Part shown: piece by piece, positions 19,835-27,720 of the stretch
How positions within the stretch are numbered: position 1 is the first letter of the stretch
How the letters are laid out: the number at the start of each line of letters is the position of its first letter
Source of the DNA: Rathayibacter sp. VKM Ac-2804
GTDB lineage: Bacteria > Actinomycetota > Actinomycetes > Actinomycetales > Microbacteriaceae
Assembly (NCBI RefSeq): GCF_009866655.1
Contig: NZ_CP047420.1
Coordinates: 2,170,001-2,234,000, forward strand
DNA: 64,000 nt
Direction of reading: 5' to 3'
Notes under the pieces: model-generated
Database searches by the model: none
The model's input: only the letters and a program-made list of their open reading frames with translations
Told to the model about the DNA's origin: nothing
Program-made: the position numbers and the translations under genes

Positions 19835-20272
19835 TCAGGCCGCGAGGTGGGCGCGGATCTGGCGCTTGGTGCGGCCGAGCAGCGCGCTCATCCCGCGCAG
19901 CCGCAGCGGTGAGACCGCCTCGGACAGGCCGATGGTCTGCGGGAAGTCGTCGGGCACGGCGAGCACCTGCTCGGGCGTCAGGCCGTCGAGGCCCTGGGCG
20001 AGGATCGAGGCGAAGCCGCGGGTGGTCGGCGCCTCGCGCGGGGCGGTCGCGTGCAGGTGGATCACGTCGCCGTCGAACTCGACGACGATGAAGACGGGCG
20101 ACTGGCACTCCTCGACCCGCTCGAACAGGTCGGGGTGGTCGCGGTAGCGCTCGGGCAGCTCGGGGAGATCGTTCGAGAACTCGAGGAGGAGCTGGAGGCG
20201 CTCCGGCTTCTCGAGGGCGAGGAACTCGTCGCGGATGTCGCGGAGCGCGGGGGAGAGCAGTTCGGTGGTCAT
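19835..20272 (-). CDS. SufE family protein
   Basis: A 145-residue SufE-fold sulfur acceptor. The catalytic cysteine is Cys56 in VEECQSPVF, and the conserved RGFASILAQGLDG and SPLRLRGM segments are present. SufE proteins take persulfide sulfur from a cysteine desulfurase; here the gene lies directly downstream of a rhodanese-type sulfurtransferase, the same pairing as in mycobacteria (sseA with Rv3284), so it may act in sulfur relay with that enzyme. Start at MTTELLSPALRD; a longer reading frame has no ribosome-binding site. Confidence 0.9.
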   Translation of the reverse strand: MTTELLSPALRDIRDEFLALEKPERLQLLLEFSNDLPELPERYRDHPDLFERVEECQSPVFIVVEFDGDVIHLHATAPREAPTTRGFASILAQGLDGLTPEQVLAVPDDFPQTIGLSEAVSPLRLRGMSALLGRTKRQIRAHLAA

Positions 20273-20315
20273 CGGATCGATTCTCTCATCCGCTCGGACG
20301 GCGGGTCGCAGGGGA

Positions 20316-20348
20316 GAGGGCCCCGGCACGGATGTGCACGGGGCCCTC
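20316..20348 (-). terminator. Hairpin between the sulfurtransferase and sufE
   Basis: GAGGGCCCC and its complement form a 9-bp stem with a 15-nt loop that can fold further. It follows the sulfurtransferase stop by 23 nt on the minus strand and precedes sufE by 43 nt, so it may reduce read-through between them. No U-tract. Confidence 0.5.
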
Positions 20349-20371
20349 GGAGGTCGGTCGGCGCCGCACGG

Positions 20372-21274
20372 TCAGCGGGGCGCGGGGGCCTCGCCGGGCT
20401 CGGCGCCCTGGACGATGGGGACGCGGACGGCGCTGCCCCACTCGGTCCAGGAGCCGTCGTAGTTCTTGACGCCCTCGAAGCCGAGCAGGTGGGTGAGCAC
20501 GAACCAGGTGTGCGAGGAGCGCTCGCCGATCCGGCAGTAGGCGATCACGGTGTCGCCGTCGGTGAGGCCCGCGCCGTCGCGGTAGATGCCGTTCAGCTCG
20601 TCGAGCGGGCGGAAGGTCCCGTCCTCGGCCGCGGCCTTGCCCCACGGCACGTTCTGCGCGCTGGGGATGTGGCCGGCGCGCAGGGCGCCCTCCTCCGGGT
20701 AGGCCGGCGCGGTGGTGCGGGCGCCGGAGAACTCCTCGGGGGAGCGGACGTCGATCAGCGGGTTGCCGAAGTGGGCGAGCACGTCCTCCTTGAAGGCGCG
20801 GATGTCGCCGTCGCGGCGCTCGACCGCCGGGTACTCGACCGCGGCGGGGCTCGAGGCGTCGGTGGTGATCGGCCGGCCGTCGGCGATCCACTTGTCGCGG
20901 CCGCCGTCGAGCAGTCGGACGTCCTCGTGGCCGAAGAGGGTGAAGACCCAGAGGGCGTAGGCGGCCCACCAGTTGTTCTTGTCGCCGTAGATGACGACGG
21001 TGCTGTCGCGGGCGATGCCCTTCGCGCCGACGAGGGCCGCGAACGCGTCGCCCTCGATGTAGTCGCGCTGCACCGGGTCGTTGAGGTCGGTGTGCCAGTC
21101 GATCTTGACCGAGCCGGGGATGTGGCCGGTCTCGTAGAGCAGGACGTCCTCGTCGGACTCGACGACCACGAGGCCCGGGGTGCCGAGACGCTGCTCGAGC
21201 CACTCGCCGCTCACGAGTCGTTCGGGGTGCGCGTAGGTGGCGAACTTCGGCGACGGATCGAGTTCAACGGGCAA
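20372..21274 (-). CDS. sseA: Two-domain rhodanese sulfurtransferase
   Basis: A 300-residue tandem rhodanese (thiosulfate/3-mercaptopyruvate sulfurtransferase class). The N-terminal domain is inactive, with aspartate (IYGDKNNW, residue 98) at the active-site loop, and the C-terminal domain has the catalytic Cys247 in [13 protein letters not shown], a thiosulfate-sulfurtransferase-like loop. The CGxGxT-type loop of mercaptopyruvate enzymes is absent. It begins a minus-strand group with sufE and the RibD-like gene and is divergent from zapE. Confidence 0.9.
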   Translation of the reverse strand: MPVELDPSPKFATYAHPERLVSGEWLEQRLGTPGLVVVESDEDVLLYETGHIPGSVKIDWHTDLNDPVQRDYIEGDAFAALVGAKGIARDSTVVIYGDKNNWWAAYALWVFTLFGHEDVRLLDGGRDKWIADGRPITTDASSPAAVEYPAVERRDGDIRAFKEDVLAHFGNPLIDVRSPEEFSGARTTAPAYPEEGALRAGHIPSAQNVPWGKAAAEDGTFRPLDELNGIYRDGAGLTDGDTVIAYCRIGERSSHTWFVLTHLLGFEGVKNYDGSWTEWGSAVRVPIVQGAEPGEAPAPR

Positions 21275-21472
21275 GAGGGACCTCCAGGGTGGTGCGCGGG
21301 GCGCAGGCGTGGTTCTCGGATGGGCGGCGGTGCGGGCGGGCTACGCTGGGAGCCGCCCTTCAGCGACAGTACGCGCCCTCGTGCGCGGGTGCACGGACGG
21401 CCCCGTAAGAGTTCGACACAGTGCTGCCGGTGTTCCCCGCAGTGCTCGTCCGACACAGTGCTTCGATGCAGG

Positions 21473-22531
21473 ATGCGAGACCGCGTGACCCCCGACGACG
21501 TCCGTTCGACGAGCAGCCTGACGGCGCGCTCCCCGCAGATCAGCGGCCACGAGATCGCCTCCACCCTGGTGCCGCCGCGGCAGTTCGAGGGCGCCACCTT
21601 CGAGAGCTACCGGCCCGACCCGGAGTACCCCTCCCAGGCGGAGGCCGTCGAGGCGCTGCGCGCGTTCGCGGCCGGCGGCGGCTCCAAGGGCGGGGGAGGC
21701 GGGTTCCTCGGCTTCGGCCGGAAGAAGGGGCCGGCCGTGAAGCCGGGCGTCTACCTCGACGGCGGCTTCGGCGTCGGCAAGACGCACCTGCTCGCGGCGA
21801 TCTGGCACGCGGTGCCCGGCCGCACCTACTTCGGCACGTTCATCGAGTACACCGCGCTGGTCGGCGCCCTCGGCTACGCGGCGACGGTCTCGCTGCTCAA
21901 GGGCTCGGCGCTGCTCTGCATCGACGAGTTCGAGCTGGACGACCCGGGGGACACGATGCTGATGACCCGGCTGCTGGGCGAGCTGGTCGCCTCCGGCACC
22001 CGGATCGCGGCGACCTCGAACACGCCGCCGAACGCGCTGGGCGAGGGGCGCTTCGCCGCCGCGGACTTCCTCCGGGAGATCCACGCGATGGCCGAGCACT
22101 TCCGAACGATGCGGATCGACGGCACCGACTACCGCCGCCGCGACATCGAGGGCCACGCGGTCACCCGGTCGGACGCCGAGATCGACGAGCTCGTCTCGAC
22201 GGCTCCGAGCGGCGCGGTCGTGACCGACGACTCCTTCCGGGCCGCGGTGGACCACCTGGGCTCGGTGCACCCGTCGCGCTACATCAAGGTGATCGACGGG
22301 GTCGACGCGATCGTGCTCCGCGACGTCGCCACCCTCACCGACCAGACGGACGCGCTGCGTCTCGTCGCCTTCATCGACCGCGTGTACGACGCGCAGATCC
22401 CGGTGCTCGCCTCCGGCGTCGCGCTCGACGAGGTCTTCGGCGGCGACATGCTCAGCGGCGGCTACCGCAAGAAGTACCTCCGCTCGATGTCGCGCCTGAT
22501 CGCGCTGACGTCGATGCGCGCGTTCGCCTGA
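21473..22531 (+). CDS. zapE: Cell division protein ZapE / AFG1-like ATPase
   Basis: A 352-residue AAA-type P-loop ATPase of the AFG1/ZapE family, associated with the division ring or with inner-membrane protein quality control. The Walker A motif is GGFGVGKTHLLA (about residues 100-111), preceded by a glycine- and lysine-rich insert; Walker B is LLCIDEFELDD; sensor residues follow in ATSNTPPNALG. The C-terminal part keeps the family's YIKVIDGVDAIVLRDV and KKYLRSMSRL segments. The ATG at 21473 is used; GTG at 21485 is an equally plausible start, since neither has a clear ribosome-binding site. Confidence 0.88.
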   Translation: MRDRVTPDDVRSTSSLTARSPQISGHEIASTLVPPRQFEGATFESYRPDPEYPSQAEAVEALRAFAAGGGSKGGGGGFLGFGRKKGPAVKPGVYLDGGFGVGKTHLLAAIWHAVPGRTYFGTFIEYTALVGALGYAATVSLLKGSALLCIDEFELDDPGDTMLMTRLLGELVASGTRIAATSNTPPNALGEGRFAAADFLREIHAMAEHFRTMRIDGTDYRRRDIEGHAVTRSDAEIDELVSTAPSGAVVTDDSFRAAVDHLGSVHPSRYIKVIDGVDAIVLRDVATLTDQTDALRLVAFIDRVYDAQIPVLASGVALDEVFGGDMLSGGYRKKYLRSMSRLIALTSMRAFA

Positions 22532-22840
22532 CGCCGCGTCCGCGCGCGGCGTCCTCCCTCCGCGGCATCTCCTCGGCCGGCACGCGGGAGATCGTCGGCG
22601 CGCCGTAACGCACTGTTCACACGGGGGCACCGCTCGTAACATCCGCGAAACCTCGTGCCGCACGGGCCGTAACGTCGCGCCGCCAGACTGTCGGCTACCC
22701 GAGGTGACCCGACACCCCCGCGTCTTCCGAGACGCCGTGTCTTCGGGGTCGTGCAGCGACTGCCGGCCCGCATCGGGCTCCGCACTGCCCCTCCACTCAC
22801 GACTCCTGCACGACTCTGCTTACTCACGAGAGGTTCAACA
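22532..22840 (+). other. 309-nt intergenic region upstream of amtB
   Basis: No gene is seen here. The first 75 nt are unremarkable. From 22605 to 22673 lies the array of GlnR-like half sites described separately. The rest forms the amtB leader and ends with the ribosome-binding site ACGAGAGG, 7 nt before the ATG. Confidence 0.7.
22605..22673 (+). promoter_or_regulatory. Array of GlnR-like half sites upstream of amtB
   Basis: GTAAC-ATCCGC-GAAAC at 22636-22651 matches exactly the Streptomyces GlnR box gTnAC-n6-GaAAC. A second related pair, GTAAC-GCACTG-TTCAC, lies at 22605-22620 and a third GTAAC at 22669-22673. Weaker xxxAC pentamers at 22626 (GGCAC) and 22659 (CGCAC) fill the gaps, so half sites begin at 22605, 22616, 22626, 22636, 22647, 22659 and 22669, spaced 10-12 bp, one per helical turn. 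The site type and its place before an ammonium transporter agree with nitrogen control. Confidence 0.75.
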
Positions 22841-24103
22841 ATGGATCAAGGCAATACCGCGTTCCTGCTCCTGGCGGCGGCGCTGGTCCTGCTCATGACC
22901 CCCGGGCTCGCGTTCTTCTACGGCGGCCTGGTCCGAGCGAAGAGCGTCATCAGCATGATGATGCTGAGCTTCGGCGCGATGGGCCTGATCGGCGTGCTGT
23001 GGGTGCTCTACGGCTACGCGATCACCTTCTCCAACGCCGGTGTGGGCGATTTCGTCGGCATCGACGGCGTCCTCGGCATCGACCTCAGCCAGCTCGGCCT
23101 CGCCGGTGCGTACGCCGAGGCCCAGGGCGACATCGAGACGGCGTTCCCGACCCTCGCCTTCGCCGCCTTCCAGGCGACCTTCGCCATCATCACCGTCGCC
23201 CTGATCTCGGGTGCGATCGCCGACCGCGCCAAGTTCGGCGCATGGATGGTCTTCGCCGGAGTCTGGGCGACCATCGTCTACTTCCCGGTCGCCTCCTGGG
23301 TCTTCAACTTCACCCTCGGTGACGAGGGCGTGGTCGACGGCGGCTGGATCGCCTACAACGTCGGCGCCATCGACTTCGCCGGTGGCACCGCGGTGCACAT
23401 CAACGCGGGAGCCGCGGCCCTCGCCCTGGCGCTCGTCCTGGGCAAGCGCGTGAACTTCACCAAGGGCGCGCACCAGCCGCACAACCCGCCCTTCGTCCTC
23501 CTCGGCGCCGGCCTCCTCTGGTTCGGCTGGTTCGGCTTCAACGCCGGCTCCGAGCTCGCGGCCGACGGCTTCGCGGCGATCGCCTTCCTCAACACCATCG
23601 CGGCCCCGGCCGCGGCGATCCTGGGCTGGCTCGTCGTCGAGAAGATCAAGGACGGCAAGCCCACCTCGATCGGCGCCGCGTCGGGTGCCGTCGCCGGTCT
23701 CGTCGCGATCACCCCGGCCTGCGCGAGCCTCTCGCCGTTCTGGGCGATCGTGCTCGGCATCATCACCGGTGCCGTCTGCGCCCTGGCGATCGACCTCAAG
23801 TACAAGCTCGGCTACGACGACTCGCTCGACGTGGTCGGCGTGCACCTCGTCGGCGGTCTGATCGGAACGCTCTACATCGGCTTCTTCGGCACCGATGTCG
23901 GCCTCTTCCTCACCGGCGACGCCAGCCAGCTCGGCAAGCAGGCCCTCGCGGCCTTCACCGTCCTGATCTACTCCTTCGTCCTCACCTACGCGATCGGCTG
24001 GGTCATCCAGAAGACGATCGGGTTCCGCGTGAAGAACGAGGACGAGGTCGCGGGCATCGACACCGCCATCCACGGCGAGGCGGGCTACGTCCTCGCGGAC
24101 TAG
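22841..24103 (+). CDS. amtB: Ammonium transporter
   Basis: A 420-residue Amt/Mep channel that takes up ammonium. It begins MDQGNTAFLLLAAALVL with the first helix near the N-terminus, consistent with the usual 11 helices. Conserved elements include FFYGGLVRAKSV, the first pore histidine region in VHINAGAAALAL, the WFGWFGFNAGS signature and the second pore histidine in VGVHLVGGLIG. Unlike many actinobacterial loci, no glnK or glnD follows: a strong terminator lies 38 nt after the stop and the next gene is unrelated. Expression is probably under GlnR-type control through the upstream array. Confidence 0.96.
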   Translation: MDQGNTAFLLLAAALVLLMTPGLAFFYGGLVRAKSVISMMMLSFGAMGLIGVLWVLYGYAITFSNAGVGDFVGIDGVLGIDLSQLGLAGAYAEAQGDIETAFPTLAFAAFQATFAIITVALISGAIADRAKFGAWMVFAGVWATIVYFPVASWVFNFTLGDEGVVDGGWIAYNVGAIDFAGGTAVHINAGAAALALALVLGKRVNFTKGAHQPHNPPFVLLGAGLLWFGWFGFNAGSELAADGFAAIAFLNTIAAPAAAILGWLVVEKIKDGKPTSIGAASGAVAGLVAITPACASLSPFWAIVLGIITGAVCALAIDLKYKLGYDDSLDVVGVHLVGGLIGTLYIGFFGTDVGLFLTGDASQLGKQALAAFTVLIYSFVLTYAIGWVIQKTIGFRVKNEDEVAGIDTAIHGEAGYVLAD

Positions 24104-24140
24104 TTCCGACCCCTCGTCGCGCCCGTCGCGACACCCCGGT

Positions 24141-24175
24141 GGAGCCGGCTCTCAGGAGCCGGCTCCTTCCGTTTT
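24141..24175 (+). terminator. Rho-independent terminator after amtB
   Basis: An 11-bp stem (GGAGCCGGCTC with GAGCCGGCTCC) and a 4-nt loop are followed by TTCCGTTTT, a canonical intrinsic terminator. Confidence 0.88.
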
Positions 24176-24181
24176 CCGGGC

Positions 24182-24187
24182 TAGGGT
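24182..24187 (+). promoter_or_regulatory. -10 box of a probable leaderless PemK-like gene
   Basis: TAGGGT is followed by 6 nt and a GTG start codon. The box begins 7 nt after the amtB terminator. Confidence 0.6.
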
Positions 24188-24193
24188 CGTCGC

Positions 24194-24724
24194 GTGCCCT
24201 CCTCACGCTCGGTCGTGTCCCTGCTCCTCCGACTGCTCGGCCGCGCCAGTGCTCCGCGCGCCGACGCCGGCGCTCCCGCGCAGCGGCCGTACCTGAGCAC
24301 CACGGCGCCGACACCGGGAGCGAACGGCATCGGCAAGACCGCCGAGGTCGATCCCACCCGGCTGCGCGGCGTTCACCTCGGCTACGCGCCGACCCCGGAC
24401 GGCGATCCCGACCCGGGCGAGGTCGTCTGGACCTGGGTGCCCTACGAGGAGGACGACGGCCGCGGCAAGGACCGGCCCGTGCTCGTCCTCGCGGTCGAGA
24501 AGGCCGGCACGGCGCTGGCGATCCGCCTGAGCTCCAAGGAGCACGACGGCTACCTCGCGGTCGGCGCGGGGCCGTGGGATCCGGAGGGGCGACCGAGCTT
24601 CGCGGACCCGGAGCGGGTCTTCCGCGTGCACCCCGCAGGGATGCGGCGCGAGGGCGCGGCGCTCGAGCGCGCGCGGTTCGACGCCGTCGCCCGGGTGGTC
24701 TCCGCGCGGTACGGCTGGCGCTGA
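24194..24724 (+). CDS. PemK/MazF-like fold protein
   Basis: A 176-residue protein whose C-terminal part (about 75-175) resembles the PemK/MazF endoribonuclease fold: a VWTWVPYEED start, GKDRPVLVLAVEK strand and LSSKEHDGY loop, ending VARVVSARYGW. The N-terminal 55 residues are low complexity. It starts at a GTG with a TAGGGT box 6 nt before it. No antitoxin gene is next to it, so toxin activity is doubtful; many Actinobacteria keep single copies like this. The fold assignment is moderate and the function open. Confidence 0.65.
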   Translation: MPSSRSVVSLLLRLLGRASAPRADAGAPAQRPYLSTTAPTPGANGIGKTAEVDPTRLRGVHLGYAPTPDGDPDPGEVVWTWVPYEEDDGRGKDRPVLVLAVEKAGTALAIRLSSKEHDGYLAVGAGPWDPEGRPSFADPERVFRVHPAGMRREGAALERARFDAVARVVSARYGWR

Positions 24725-24752
24725 GTCAGCGGTTCCCGCCGACGCATCCCGC

Positions 24753-25514
24753 CTAGGCGGTCGGCGCGATCCGCAGGAGGTCCGGGTGCTTGGCCGTGCG
24801 GCCGTCGCCGGAGGACGTGCCCGTGAGGCGCCGGCGCAGCCACGGCGCGACGTGGGTGCGGTAGTACTGCGCCGAGCCGCCGCTCGAGGTGGCGGGCCGT
24901 TCGGGTGCCTCCTCGGCGGCGGGCGGGACCGGGAGGCCCAGAGCGCCGAGCACGCGGGCGCTGACCCGGTGGTGGCCGCGCGGGCCGAGGTGCAGGCGGT
25001 CCTCCGCCCAGAGCGTCGGGTCGGCGAAGGCCGGATCGGTCCAGTTGTCGGCCACGATGATGTCCCCGCGCTCACGGGTGCGGCGCAGCACGGCCGAGGT
25101 GAGGGCGTCGCCGCGGCGCTTGATCAGCCGGCCGAGCGGGAGGCGCGCGGACGGGTCCGGGGCGGAGAGGGCGATCAGGGTCACGCCCTCCGCGTCGCAG
25201 CGGGCGAGGACCTCGAGGTAGCGGTCCGCGATGCGCTCGATGTCGGCGCGCGGACGCAGCATGTCGTTGCCGCCGCCGTTGAAGGACAGGTGGGTCGGGC
25301 GCAGGGCGAGGGCGGGCTCGAGCTGCTCGTCGACGATCGGGTCGATGAGGCGGCCGCGGATCGCGAGGTTGGCGTACTCGATCGGCTCGCCGAGCGCGTC
25401 GGCCCAGCCCTGCGCGGTGAGGTCGGCCCAGCCGCGGGCGGTGCCGCCGGGGAGCTCGTCGCCCACGCCCTCCGTGAAGGAGTCGCCGATCGAGACGAAG
25501 CGGACGGCGGTCAT
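24753..25514 (-). CDS. SGNH/GDSL hydrolase
   Basis: A 253-residue esterase-type hydrolase. Block I is SIGDSFTEG with nucleophile Ser12; block III is FNGGGNDML; block V is DRLHLGPRGHH, giving the catalytic Asp-His. No signal peptide, so probably cytoplasmic. The C-terminus carries a variable extension from about residue 195, ending with an arginine-rich segment. The start MTAVRFVSI is the only ATG in frame near the block I motif. It is divergent from the PmoA-like gene and converges on the PemK-like gene. Confidence 0.88.
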   Translation of the reverse strand: MTAVRFVSIGDSFTEGVGDELPGGTARGWADLTAQGWADALGEPIEYANLAIRGRLIDPIVDEQLEPALALRPTHLSFNGGGNDMLRPRADIERIADRYLEVLARCDAEGVTLIALSAPDPSARLPLGRLIKRRGDALTSAVLRRTRERGDIIVADNWTDPAFADPTLWAEDRLHLGPRGHHRVSARVLGALGLPVPPAAEEAPERPATSSGGSAQYYRTHVAPWLRRRLTGTSSGDGRTAKHPDLLRIAPTA

Positions 25515-25579
25515 CGGCGCGGCGATCGGCGCGGGGATCGGGTGCGGGGCATCGTCGCACTGTAGCCCGGGAAAGCGTG

Positions 25580-25585
25580 TACCGT
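25580..25585 (+). promoter_or_regulatory. -10 box of a probable leaderless PmoA-like gene
   Basis: TACCGT followed by 7 nt and the ATG; no ribosome-binding site is seen. Confidence 0.55.
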
Positions 25586-25592
25586 CGGCGGC

Positions 25593-26432
25593 ATGGACCA
25601 GGACTCGCCGACCTCCGTCGAACTGCCGGACGGGGTCGGGCGCCTCGTGCTGACCGATCCGGACACGCCGCCGCGGGACTCGCCGCGGCCGTATCTGCAT
25701 CCGCTGCGGACGCCCGCGGGTCGCGTCGTCAGCGACGTGCGGCCCGCGGACCACGACTGGCACCTCGGGCTGTCGCTCGCCGTGTCGAACATCACGATCG
25801 GCGACGACGAGCTCGACACCAATCTCTGGGGCGGGCCGACCTGGCTGACCGGGACGGGCTACCGGCAGGTGGACAACAACGGCTCGCAGCGGCCGGAGGG
25901 CGCGGATCCGGGCGACCTCGCGCTGGGGTGGTTCGACGCGCGCGGGCGGCGGTTCCTCGACGAGCGGCGGCGACTGAGCGTCCGCCGGCTCGGGGACGTG
26001 ACGGTGCTGCGGATCGGGAGCCGCTGGCGCGCGCTCGGGGAGCGGCTCGTCTTCGGCTCGCCGACCACGGCCGGGCGACCGGACGCGGGGTACGGCGGGC
26101 TGTTCCTGCGGCTGGATCCGTCGTTCGACGGTAGTGCCGTGAGCGGGCCGGACGGCGCCGTCGGGGAGCCGATGGGGGTCGCGTCGCGCTGGCTGGCGCT
26201 GGCGGACGGGAGGGCGACGGTCGCGCTGCGGGCGGACGAGGGCGATCCGGTGGATCCGTCGACGTGGTTCGTCCGGACGAGCGGGACGCCGATGCTGTGC
26301 GCGGCGCCGTTCTTCGGCGCGACGTGGACGCTGGAGGCCGGCGCCGAGGCGAGCTGGAGCTGGCAGCTGCTGCTCGCGGACCGGGTGCTGACGGTCGAGG
26401 AGATCGAGGCGAGCTGGGGGCGGGGCGCTTGA
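25593..26432 (+). CDS. PmoA-like family protein (DUF6807)
   Basis: A 279-residue cytoplasmic, beta-rich protein. The family signature is visible: RPYLHPLRTPAGRVVSDVRP, DHDWHLGLSLAVSN, WGGPTW and VDNNGSQRP. Despite the name, members lack the features of the membrane subunit of methane monooxygenase and are soluble; function unknown, often encoded close to sugar-catabolism genes and Gfo/Idh-type oxidoreductases. Here it precedes nagA by 124 nt, with a repeat between, so it may be an accessory gene of the glycan locus, though transcription from its own leaderless promoter is likely. Confidence 0.8.
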   Translation: MDQDSPTSVELPDGVGRLVLTDPDTPPRDSPRPYLHPLRTPAGRVVSDVRPADHDWHLGLSLAVSNITIGDDELDTNLWGGPTWLTGTGYRQVDNNGSQRPEGADPGDLALGWFDARGRRFLDERRRLSVRRLGDVTVLRIGSRWRALGERLVFGSPTTAGRPDAGYGGLFLRLDPSFDGSAVSGPDGAVGEPMGVASRWLALADGRATVALRADEGDPVDPSTWFVRTSGTPMLCAAPFFGATWTLEAGAEASWSWQLLLADRVLTVEEIEASWGRGA

Positions 26433-26446
26433 GGGCTGGTAGCGGG

Positions 26447-26519
26447 GGTCTCGATACGCCGCTTCGCGGCTGCTCGACCAGCATGAGGGGCCGCTGGGCG
26501 GCTGCTCGACCAGCATGAG
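26447..26519. repeat. REP-like intergenic repeat, one full and one partial copy
   Basis: The full copy (26447-26487) runs from GGTCTCGATACGCC through a GCCGC-TTC-GCGGC stem to GCTCGACCAGCATGAG. A partial copy follows: GGCTGCTCGACCAGCATGAG occurs at 26468-26487 and again at 26500-26519. The same element is found at 63822-63860 and, inverted, at 63909-63944. It lies between the PmoA-like gene and nagA. Confidence 0.8.
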
Positions 26520-26556
26520 CTGAGGGGACGGTGCCCCGGGAGGCGAGGAGAGGGAC

Positions 26557-27720
26557 ATGGAGCGGACCGGGAGGCTGGTGCTGCACGGCGCGCGGAAGGT
26601 GGACGCGGAGGGGACGGTCGCGGACTTCTGGCTGCTCGCGGTCGACGGCGTCGTCGCCGAGGTCGGCACCGGGCGCGGCTGGGAGCGGGTGGCCGAGGGA
26701 GCGCGGGTGCAGGACGCGGACGGGCTGACCGCGACTCCCGGGTTCGTCGATCTGCACGTGCACGGCGGGGGCGGGCGCAGCTTCGACGAGGGGGCGGACG
26801 GGATGCGGGCGGGGCTCGCACTGCACCGGGCTCTCGGGACGACGCGCTCGCTGGTGAGCCTGGTCTCGGCGCCGCTGGCCGGGCTGGAGGCGTCGCTGGA
26901 CGCAGTCGCGTCGCTGGCGGCGGAGGATCCGCTCGTCCTCGGCGCGCACCTGGAGGGGCCGTTCCTCGCGCCGTCGCGCTGCGGGGCGCACGACCCGGAG
27001 GCGCTGATCGCGCCGACACCGGACGCGGTCGAGCGGCTGCTCGATGCCGCGCGCGGGGGACTCCGGCAGATCACGATCGCGCCCGAGCTGCCGGGAGCCC
27101 TCGCCGCGATCGAGCGGCTGAGCGAGGCGGGGGTCGTCGTCGCCGTCGGGCACACCGAGGCGGACGCGGCGACGACGCGCGCGGCCATCGAGCGCGGCGC
27201 ACGGCTGGTCACCCACGCCTTCAACGCGATGCCGGGCATCGGGCACCGGGCGCCGGGACCGATCCCGGTGGCGCTGGCCGACGAGCGGGTGGTGCTGGAG
27301 CTGATCCTGGACGGCGAGCACGTGGACGCGGACGTGGCGCGGCTCGCGTTCGCGTCGGCGCCCGGACGGATCGCGCTCGTCACCGATGCGATGGCGGCGG
27401 CGGGAGCGGGGGACGGCGCGCACCGGATCGGCCGGCTGCGGGTGGACGTGCGGGGCGGGGTCGCGCGCCTCGAGGGCACCGCGACGCTCGCCGGCTCGAC
27501 GCTCACGCTCGACGCCGCGCTCCGCCGTGCCGTCGAGGCGGTCGGCCTGGGGCTCGAGGCCGCGGTCGGCGCCGTCACCGCGACTCCCGCGCGCGTGCTG
27601 GGCGCCGGGGACCGGCTGGGGTCGCTGGCGGTCGGCCGGGCGGCCGACGTGGTGCTGCTGGACGACGCGCTGCAGGTGCGGGCCGTGTGGGCCGCGGGCG
27701 AGCCGGTCCCGACGGCCTAG
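26557..27720 (+). CDS. nagA: N-acetylglucosamine-6-phosphate deacetylase
   Basis: Amidohydrolase of 387 residues that removes acetate from GlcNAc-6-phosphate to give glucosamine-6-phosphate, the substrate of NagB encoded 11.5 kb away in the same locus. Metal-site and catalytic motifs: DLHVHGGGG (His67, His69), GAHLEGPFL glutamate, VGHTEAD histidine, THAFNAM histidine and LVTDAMAAAG with the catalytic aspartate. The ATG lies 14 nt after GGAGAGGGA. Its stop overlaps the convergent GH95 gene by 4 nt. Confidence 0.94.
   Translation: MERTGRLVLHGARKVDAEGTVADFWLLAVDGVVAEVGTGRGWERVAEGARVQDADGLTATPGFVDLHVHGGGGRSFDEGADGMRAGLALHRALGTTRSLVSLVSAPLAGLEASLDAVASLAAEDPLVLGAHLEGPFLAPSRCGAHDPEALIAPTPDAVERLLDAARGGLRQITIAPELPGALAAIERLSEAGVVVAVGHTEADAATTRAAIERGARLVTHAFNAMPGIGHRAPGPIPVALADERVVLELILDGEHVDADVARLAFASAPGRIALVTDAMAAAGAGDGAHRIGRLRVDVRGGVARLEGTATLAGSTLTLDAALRRAVEAVGLGLEAAVGAVTATPARVLGAGDRLGSLAVGRAADVVLLDDALQVRAVWAAGEPVPTA

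Noticed and set aside
22626..22663. GGCAC and CGCAC as independent GlnR half sites
   Set aside because: Each is a poor match on its own; they are mentioned only because they fall in phase with the good sites, and the array claim rests on the GTAAC/GAAAC/TTCAC pentamers.
24194..24724. A toxin-antitoxin module based on the PemK-like gene
   Set aside because: No antitoxin-size gene is adjacent: amtB with a terminator lies upstream and the SGNH hydrolase gene is convergent.
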